A stretch of 64,000 nt of DNA from Pinus tabuliformis. Lineage: Eukaryota > Streptophyta > Pinopsida > Pinales > Pinaceae. Below, piece by piece: positions 57,258 to 64,000 of the stretch. The position numbers were made by a program, and so were the translations under genes. The number at the start of each line of letters is the position of its first letter. Position 1 is the stretch's first letter. Location of the stretch: contig CM062819.1 in assembly GCA_031772625.1 (NCBI GenBank), positions 1,230,981,070 to 1,231,045,069 of the forward strand. Reading direction: 5' to 3'. The notes under the pieces were generated by a model. The model saw only the letters and a list, made by a program, of their open reading frames with translations, did no database searches and was not told the origin of the DNA.

Positions 57258-58346
57258 TGTTGGAAAAATTCAAAAGTGGCAGTGCATTAAATAAATCTTC
57301 CTTAACCTTGATATGTTCTTATGAACTTTGTTAGTCTTCTTGTGTTCTTTATTTAAATATTTTCATCAAACAAATATCAAGAACAAAAATATCAGCAATA
57401 GAGGATATAGAAATTATGCTCTTAGATAGGGAAAAACCCAGAAAACTCTTATCTTCTTATAAAATTTGTTTCCAATGAGAAACAGATACCTATCCCTGGA
57501 CCAAGTCGTCCTCCAAGTACCAAGTCATCTCTTCCAACAAGTCCTTCTATTGATCTAACACCAACTAGCTTCAAACTCTAACTTTGATTCGCTAGATTCA
57601 AGACAACTACTTCGACCTACAACTTCGGCCATGTAGTTGTTGTAAAAACCCTAGCTCAACTCCTCAAGAGGTCTTCCTTGATCAAGACAGCTTCTTCCAA
57701 GGTAAACAAAGTCAAAACAAAATATCTTGTTCTTCCAACTGCTTGATACTGCAAATCATCCTACTACAACTCGAACCTATAATTTTAGCCTTCTTGGAAG
57801 CTACGGAAACCATAATCCTTCACACGTGTGAGAGAAATCCAAAAACAAGATTTTCATCCTTTCTTTCTTCTAAACCTTTGTTATATTCCTCTCCTTATTC
57901 CCAGATACAAATCAAACATCCTTCTTGAGATCAAACTTATGAGTGAGTGAATCGAAAATGAGGTCAAACTACTTGTATTTATATCCTTTCCAAGGGGTCG
58001 AATTGCCTCCTTTAGGCCAACTTGAAGCTACCAAAGCCGACTTGTACTTTTGAAATTTCCAAGACTTTTTAGACTCAAAAATAATTCTTTTTCAAGATAC
58101 ATTTTTCCAGGAATGATCTTATAACATAATTTTGCCTCTTATGACTAATGACAATGTATCCTATGAACAAACAAACCTTAGAAGCATGAAGAACACACTT
58201 TACCTAGAATACCATAAAAAATGAGCATGAAACCTATGCTTTAAAATAATGAATTTTTCTTTTCTTATTGTGTTTGTTACATAAGATACATATTGAAATG
58301 AGTACAATGACAATTATGAAGACAGAAACTAGCTACATTTTCAACA
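57258..58346 (-). repeat. Element A 5' LTR
   Basis: Starts TGTTGGAAAAATTC and ends TTTTCAACA on the plus strand. A minus-strand TATA box (TATAAATA) is at 57976-57983. Collinear with 2227-3247 plus 21495-21585. Followed by AGAAA (58347-58351). Confidence 0.85.
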
Positions 58347-58500
58347 AGAAACATGTCATTAATGCTAATGGTTGTAATAAATATCTCCCAAATCATAAGA
58401 ATACCTCCAAGGGTGATCAGCACTATATAAATTTGATAGAAATGCAACTGTTCAAGAAATTTAATCTAAAATCATGAGACACAATTTTAATCTACTGATC
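58347..58500 (-). pseudogene. Element X gag, upstream piece
   Basis: The minus strand is open from about 58470 (IKFLEQLHFYQIYIV) through WEIFITTISINDMF to the A insertion. It joins in frame with PSFDELLGKC at 2226 when A and one target copy are removed. The combined reading has the usual copia gag pattern before the nucleocapsid. Its upstream part is cut by Y's LTR. Confidence 0.75.
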
Positions 58501-59286
58501 TGTGGAATGAAATAAGCAATTTAGAAAAACATGCATATACATGCAATAAGAAAAACCAAAAATACACAGTGATTTCTAGGGGAACCCAACTAGGAAAAAA
58601 TCCTCAAGCCTCTTTGCATTAATCATATGAATAGATAATCTATTACAATTGCTAGATCTATCTCTAAGCTCAACCTACAAAAGAATAATTGTTCTCTCTA
58701 CTCATTGAACAACTCTGGCCAACACTTATGCAAATATCACCAAACCTATCCTCCAATTTCCTTGCACAATTCGTAAGGAAATTAGCCCCATTTTTTAGGA
58801 ATTTTACTCCAATTGATTTTTCAATTCCCAAGGATAGATCATCTAACTGCATGCAACACCTGTACACTCAAACTAGTTTGCAAATGCTTGTTACAATGCC
58901 TTGTCATCTCCACTTCAGCTGAGGAACATGAATTCTCTATATGCACTAGATATCTTAGATTGATTGATCAGTTAACTAATAGATCTCTAAGTTAGATTGT
59001 TGTCCCACTGCACAACTGACCTTCAACTGAGTTTAACAATAGTTAGACGTTAGTTAACTGAATACAGCTGAAAATAATTGAACTGGATTACTAAAATTTA
59101 GCAATCACACATGCATAACTAAACTCCAAGCCCTCTAACTCAAATTTACTAAGCTAACTAAGTGACAAGATCCATGTCACACTATTTAACTACCTCCAAG
59201 TTGTCCTGATGATGCGGAAATTTGATTTACTCAATTTGACTAACACTAAAGTCAAATTGAGCCTTTCTTTCCATATTTTTTCAACA
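58501..59286 (-). repeat. Element Y 3' LTR
   Basis: The right edge is clear: minus-strand purine tract GCTAAGAGGGAG (plus 59287-59298) followed by TGTTGAAAA at 59286. The left edge is set at TGTGGAATGAA (58501), just where X's gag frame resumes; it is less certain. Near 58560-58610 the minus strand has a leader-like TTTTTTCCTAGTTGGGTT segment. Confidence 0.6.
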
Positions 59287-60788
59287 CTCCCTCTTAGCAA
59301 GAAAGGGATTTTCCACCACCCCTATCCTGCACCTATGGAATTCGAATTTATCTCTTGATAATGTCTTTGTCAAGATGTCAACATATTTATCCTTATTTGG
59401 AATGTACTATAGCAACATAACTCTCCTCTGCACATAGTCCCACAAATGATGATACCGGATATCAATGTGCTTGGACCTGTCATGAAATATCGGATTCTCA
59501 GAGAAGTTAATGCAACTTTGATAATCACAATATATCATTTTCGGATCCATCTCCTGACTAAATAGTCCCACAAGTATTTTCCTCATCTATATTACTTTAC
59601 GTGTTGCTTAATTTGTAGCCATGTTTTCATCCTCTCCTGAGTTGAGTGCCATAGACCTCTGCTTCCTACTTTACCAGGAAATAGTTTCGGAACCAACATT
59701 AAAGATAACACCTGATGTAATTTTCCTATCGAATAGACTCCATGCCCGACTTGTATCAGTGAAATCTTGCAACTTCACTCCCTTTGTCTATTTGTACCAT
59801 AATCCATACTCAGTAGTGCCTCTAATGTACTGTAACAAATGATTTATTTCCTTCCAATATAATTTGGTAGGCCTCACCATAACTTTGATTTCTCAATATA
59901 CATCAGTGAACCCACAAGCTTCTTGTAAATGGTAGCATCAACTTCCTCAACTAAAAAAGCATACTCCTTCCACCAGTTTGTAGCTAAGGGTGTGTCCATG
60001 GGCTTACAATTATCCATGTGAAATCTCTCAAGTATCTCGGTAGCATACTTTCCTTGAGACACAAACAATTTTCCATCACCCTACTATACTTCCATCCCGA
60101 GGAATTAATGCATGAAGCCCATGTATTTTGTCTCAAATTCCTTTGTAAGATCCTCTTTGCAAGAGTGGATCAGTTGCTCAGCACCAGTCAATATTAAATC
60201 ATCGACATACAAAACAAGAATAAGAAACTTACCATCTACCACAATGTGATAGAGGTTCACATCTGCTTCACTTTTGGTGAAGCCCAATCCTCTGAGATAA
60301 CTGTCAATCCAAGTGTACCATGCTAGGGGTGCCTGTTTCAGACCATAAAATTATCTCTTGATTCTACACACATGTGACTCTCAATCATATGTCTCAAATC
60401 CTTATGGTTTCTCTATGTAAATTTCCTCTTAAATAACATTGTTGAGAAAGGTGATCTTCACATCCATCTGGTGGATTTTCCACCCCATCTGTGCATCCAA
60501 TGATAGAATGGATCTAACTGAGTAATATACTAAAACCAATGCAAATTTTTCCTCATAGTCCATTGCTTCTATCTGAGAAAATACTTTGGCCAAAAATCTC
60601 ACCTCGTACTTGACAATGCTCTCGTTTTTTGCATGATTCACTTTGTAGATCCATCTTGAACCAACCACCAATTTCTCTCCCAGTCTCAAAACCACCTCCC
60701 ATACATTGTTTTTAATGATGGATTCATATTATTCCACCATGGCATCAGAACAAAATAGTTGAGCAACAAATTCGTCAAATGAAGAAGG
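59287..60788 (-). pseudogene. Element Y pol: RT and RNase H (copia)
   Basis: Minus-strand blocks in order: RT N-terminus (GSRWIYKVNHAKN near 60660, HQMDVKITFLNN near 60450), YGLKQAPLAWYTWIDSYL near 60330, active site LYVDDLILTG near 60200, KYATEILERFHMDNCKPMDTP near 60045, and RNase H remnants down to about 59340. More than ten stops interrupt it. Gag, protease and integrase are missing because Z interrupts the element at 60789. Confidence 0.88.
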
Positions 60789-61243
60789 TGTTGGGTTGTG
60801 TTATATTATTTCCATGACTAGCCCACGTAATTAATCGGGCGGTTAGAGAGGGGGCAGAGCCCCCCCTTCGTTGCGTCGATTGCATAGTGGGGGGGTCACA
60901 GGGGGTTTGAGGGATGCAGGTAACCCCATTTTATGGGGTCCAGGCGAACCTACCTATGGCTTTGTGCATGTTTTTCGCACATGGTTTTGGACGCGATGGT
61001 TTTTGGTCCATGGTTTTGGACGTGATGGTTTTCGGTCCATGGTATTGGATGCTTCGGCATGTATAAATATGTATTGTAACATTGAAAGGAACATAATGAA
61101 AAATCAAGCTGGTAGTCCAAGTTTTGGGATCCAGGGGAAAATCTCTGTGTATATGTGTTTTATGTGTTATGCTCTTACATTGTTTATTTTCTATGTTTAA
61201 GAATTCGTATGCAGGTAATTTCTGTATGGGGTTAAAACCTACA
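60789..61243 (+). repeat. Element Z 5' LTR
   Basis: Starts TGTTGGGTTGTG and ends AAACCTACA. TATAAATA is at 61062-61069. A 29-base tandem repeat (ATGGTTTTGGACG unit) lies at 60981-61009 and 61010-61038, with a partial third copy, just upstream of the TATA box. Confidence 0.82.
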
Positions 61244-61245
61244 TT

Positions 61246-61256
61246 TGGTATCAGAG
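61246..61256 (+). other. Element Z primer-binding site
   Basis: TGGTATCAGAG, initiator-Met type, two bases after the LTR. Confidence 0.88.
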
Positions 61257-61374
61257 TTGTTTTGGCTTCAAGGGGACGCCTTTGTTGCTGAGGGGTTTCG
61301 CTCGGGCCTGTGGTAGACCTTGTTCAGAGAGAGATCAGCGAGATCAGCGAGATCGATTCTGGTGGTGAAAGAAG

Positions 61375-64000
61375 ATGATGAGCAGTGGAAAGATAGAGAT
61401 CGAGAAATTTAATGGTCAAAGTTTTGAGTTGTGGAAACTCAACATGGAGGATCTGTTGGTGGATAAAGATCAACGGATCATGGTAGGTCCGGGTACTAAA
61501 CCAACGGGAGTGTCTGATGAAGAATGGAAGAAGTTGGATCGGAAGGCAAAGAGCACAATACGATTGTGTGTCTCAGATTCAGTATTGTTGAATGTATCAG
61601 GGGAAGCTATGGCGAAGGCTTTGTGGGACAAGTTAGGGACTTTGTACCAATATAAGTCTCTGGTGAATAAATTGTTTCTGCAGAAAAAGCTGTATAACCT
61701 GAGGATGAAATATGGAGACTCGGCGATAGAGCATCTGAACGCATTTAATATTGTGGTAAGTTAGTTATTATTTGTTGATATTAAAATTTCAGATGAAGAT
61801 AAGTGCATCAGTTTGTTGTGTTCTCTACTAGATTCGTAGGATAGTCTAGTTATTGTAATAGGTAGCAATACAACTACCTTGCAGTTTGATGAAATAGTCT
61901 CATCCTTGCTGACGAAGAAGATGAGACGGAAAAATATGGAGAGCCAGAATGGTGATGCCTTGTCTTTACGAGGACAGTCCCAGAGTAGAAACAAAAATAC
62001 GTCATCGAGTGGGAGATCTAAATCTCCAGGAAAACCTGTAAAGGTGGTGTGTTGGAAATGCAGAAAGGAAGGGCACTACAAAAGGGACTGTAAATCTAAA
62101 GCTCCTGATAAAGGAAAGGGATCTGATGATGCTCCTTCTGCAGAGGCGAAAACCACCTTAGATGAAGGTGGGGATGTGTACTTGAATTCTTCAAGTACAC
62201 ATGTAGATCATGAGGCATGGTTGATTGACTCAGGTGCATCTTTTCACTTCACTCCCCATAGAGAGTGGTTCTGCGAGTATGAGAAATACGATGGTGGCGA
62301 TGTCTTCTTAAGGGATGATAGGAAGGCTAGAATCGTTGGCCACAAAAAAGTAAAGTTGAAGTTTCAAGGTGAAAGGCTTAGAACACTTCTGGGTGTTCTA
62401 CATATTCCTGCATTGGCCAGAAATCTGATTTCTGTAAGCAAGCTGGATGATGCAGGTGCAAAAACAGTGTTCAAGAAGGATACCTGCAAGATGGTTCGTG
62501 GAGAACTGGTATTAATGCAGGTAGTTTGGATTGGAACTCTATACAAGATGCAAGGTAAACCTGTTGTTGATGGGTACAACAGCTCTGTGGTTCTTGAAAG
62601 TGGAGCAGAAAATCTAGTGGTCTCTGGAGAGAAGACCATGCTATGGCATCAAAGGCTTGGACATATTGGAGAGAAGGGCCTTCAAATGCTTCATGGTAAA
62701 GTTATGGTAGAAGGTATGAGTAATATCTCTCTAGATTTTGATTTCTGTGAAAATTGTGTATATGGGAAGCAAAATCGGGTGAGTTTCCCTCTGGTGGTAA
62801 GAGGGAGAAACAGATATTAGAACTTGTGCACAGTGATGTGTTTGGACCTGTGAAAGTTCCATCACTGGGTAAGTTTGTGGACTATGTATCATTTATAGAT
62901 TACTTCTCAAGGAATACATGGATATATTTCCTTAAGAAGAAATCTGAAGTCTTTGATAGGTTTAAAGAATTTAAGGCTCTGGTGGAAAACTAGATAGAGA
63001 AGAAGATAAAGGTGTTGAGGACAGATAACGGTGGAGAGTTTTGTAGTAAGAAATTTGAAGAATTCTGTAAGAAGTGTGGTATATCACGGCAAAAGACTAC
63101 TCCATACACACCTGAGCAAAATGGAGTTACAGAAATAATGAACAAGATGTTGATGGAAAGGGAAAGAAGCATGCTCAGTGGTGTCAGGTTAGAATAGCAA
63201 TTTTGGGCAGAGGCGGTGGAGACAGCATGTTACCTAGTCAACAGATCACCTTCATCAGCATTGGAGGATAAGACTCCACAAGAGGTATGGACTCGTAAGA
63301 AACCCTCTCTTTCACATTTGAGGGTATTTGGATGTGATGCATATGTACATGTTCCAAAGGAGAAAAGAACCAAGTTGGATAGTAAATCTGAAAAGTGCAT
63401 CTTTATTGGGTATAAGGATGGTTTAAAGGGTTATAAGCTTTGGAACCCAGTAATACGAAAGGTTGTGTACAGCCGAGATGTGGTGTTCAGAGAGGTGAAA
63501 GATGTTATTAAACATTGAGACCAACCAAAGGAACCTGAGAAGATAGAGTTTGAGCTTAAGGAGGATGAATCAGACTCTACAACAGAGGAGGAATCAGAAG
63601 ATAAAGAGCCACAAACTTTGGGTGTGAGAAGATCAGTTCGAGAAAGAAGGCAGTTAGAAAGGTATAGTCCATCTTCTTTCTGTTCAAATTTTGTTTTATC
63701 TATTACTGACGATAATCCCAGAACTGTGAAGGAAGTAGTAGATTCAGAGGATGGAAAACTCTGGAAAGAGGCCATGGTTGATGAAATGGCATCTTTACAC
63801 AAAAATGAGGCTTTGGATCTGGTGGAGTTGTCGGCTGGAAGGAAACCCATTGGCAGCAAATGGGTGTTCAAGAAGAAGACAAATGCAGAAGGAAACGTGG
63901 AGAAATACAAGGCTCGGTTGGTAGCAAAAGGTTATTCTCAGGTGCCAGGAATTGATTTTGGTGATATTTTTTCTCCTATTACCAATGTAACGTCTATTAG
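61375..64000 (+). pseudogene. Element Z gag-pol (copia), cut by the window end
   Basis: Gag begins MMSSGKIEIEKFNGQSFELW (ATG 61375) and carries a CCHC knuckle (CWKCRKEGHYKRDC near 62055), protease (WLIDSGASFHFT near 62220), GAG-pre-integrase (LWHQRLGHIGEKGL near 62645), integrase (LRTDNGGEFCSKKFEEFC near 63015, PEQNGVTEIMNK near 63111, HLRVFGCDAYVHVPKEKR) and the RT start (GSKWVFKKKTNAEGN near 63855), where the window ends. Defects are few: TAG at 61762, 61838, 62991 and 63195, TGA at 63516, and one single-base frameshift near 62787. It is therefore much better preserved than X, Y or B. Domains and order are unmistakable. Confidence 0.93.

Larger units (their letters stand above)
2227..58346 (-). 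mobile_element. Element A: gag-only copia-type LTR element, outermost host of the nest
   Basis: The outer limits are two homologous LTRs in minus orientation (2227-3247 continuing at 21495-21585, and 57258-58346), with an initiator-Met-type primer site beside the right-hand LTR. Flanking 5-mers are GGAAA (2222-2226) and AGAAA (58347-58351), one transition apart. The interior that belongs to A is only 56812-57257, 43590-45127 and 21586-22773; everything else is B, D or C. These pieces hold a gag but no recognisable pol, so A is either non-autonomous or has lost pol. The joined ends reconstitute the split gag of element X, which independently supports the boundaries. Confidence 0.8.

Overview
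The window looks like one stretch of a large, transposon-rich plant nuclear genome. Supporting evidence is the Ty1/copia and Ty3/gypsy coding domains, initiator-Met-type primer sites, and an Athila-type primer site next to a 1,908-codon gag-pol. No convincing host gene with exons, no rRNA or tRNA gene and no prokaryotic feature was seen. The species cannot be fixed from the sequence; a gymnosperm or another large-genome seed plant would fit.

Almost everything resolves into LTR retrotransposons nested in one another. I gave the elements letters. X is an old minus-strand copia whose gag was split by A, and K and Y also sit in X. A (2227-58346) is a gag-only copia derivative. B (3248-21494, copia, minus) sits in A's 3' LTR, and F (6156-16867, copia, plus) sits in B's reverse transcriptase. 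D (22774-43589, copia, plus) lies in A's interior and contains LTR fragments (26632-30623) and E (30624-42885, Athila-like gypsy, minus). C (45128-56811, plus, no recognisable gag-pol) lies in A's leader/gag and contains H (47548-53821, gypsy with a chromodomain, plus). Z (60789 to the window end, copia, plus) interrupts Y. Target-site duplications are exact for B (TTTCT) and F (AAAGT), and differ by one base for A, C, D and H. LTR divergence judged by eye falls from outer to inner elements: about 10% or more for A and B, about 4% for F, and under 0.5% for E.

Most reading frames are decayed. E is the exception: its gag-pol is one uninterrupted frame, but the reverse transcriptase motif reads YMDN instead of YxDD. 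Downstream of pol, E has a second sense ORF (32582-34258). That ORF is homologous, nearly without gaps over about 180 residues and again at the C-terminus, to the only ORF of a separate unit inside F (9224-10747). This shared accessory ORF (conserved N-terminal domain, charged linker, coiled coil, basic tail) is the best candidate here for an under-described system.

Other notable items are an antisense gene-like fragment with a possible SAP motif between F's primer site and gag; a six-copy GCGCGACCCGTCAG array; a dense TGACGTCA/G-box array at 28087-28211; and a consistent CAG/CAA/CGA/TGG-to-stop decay pattern.
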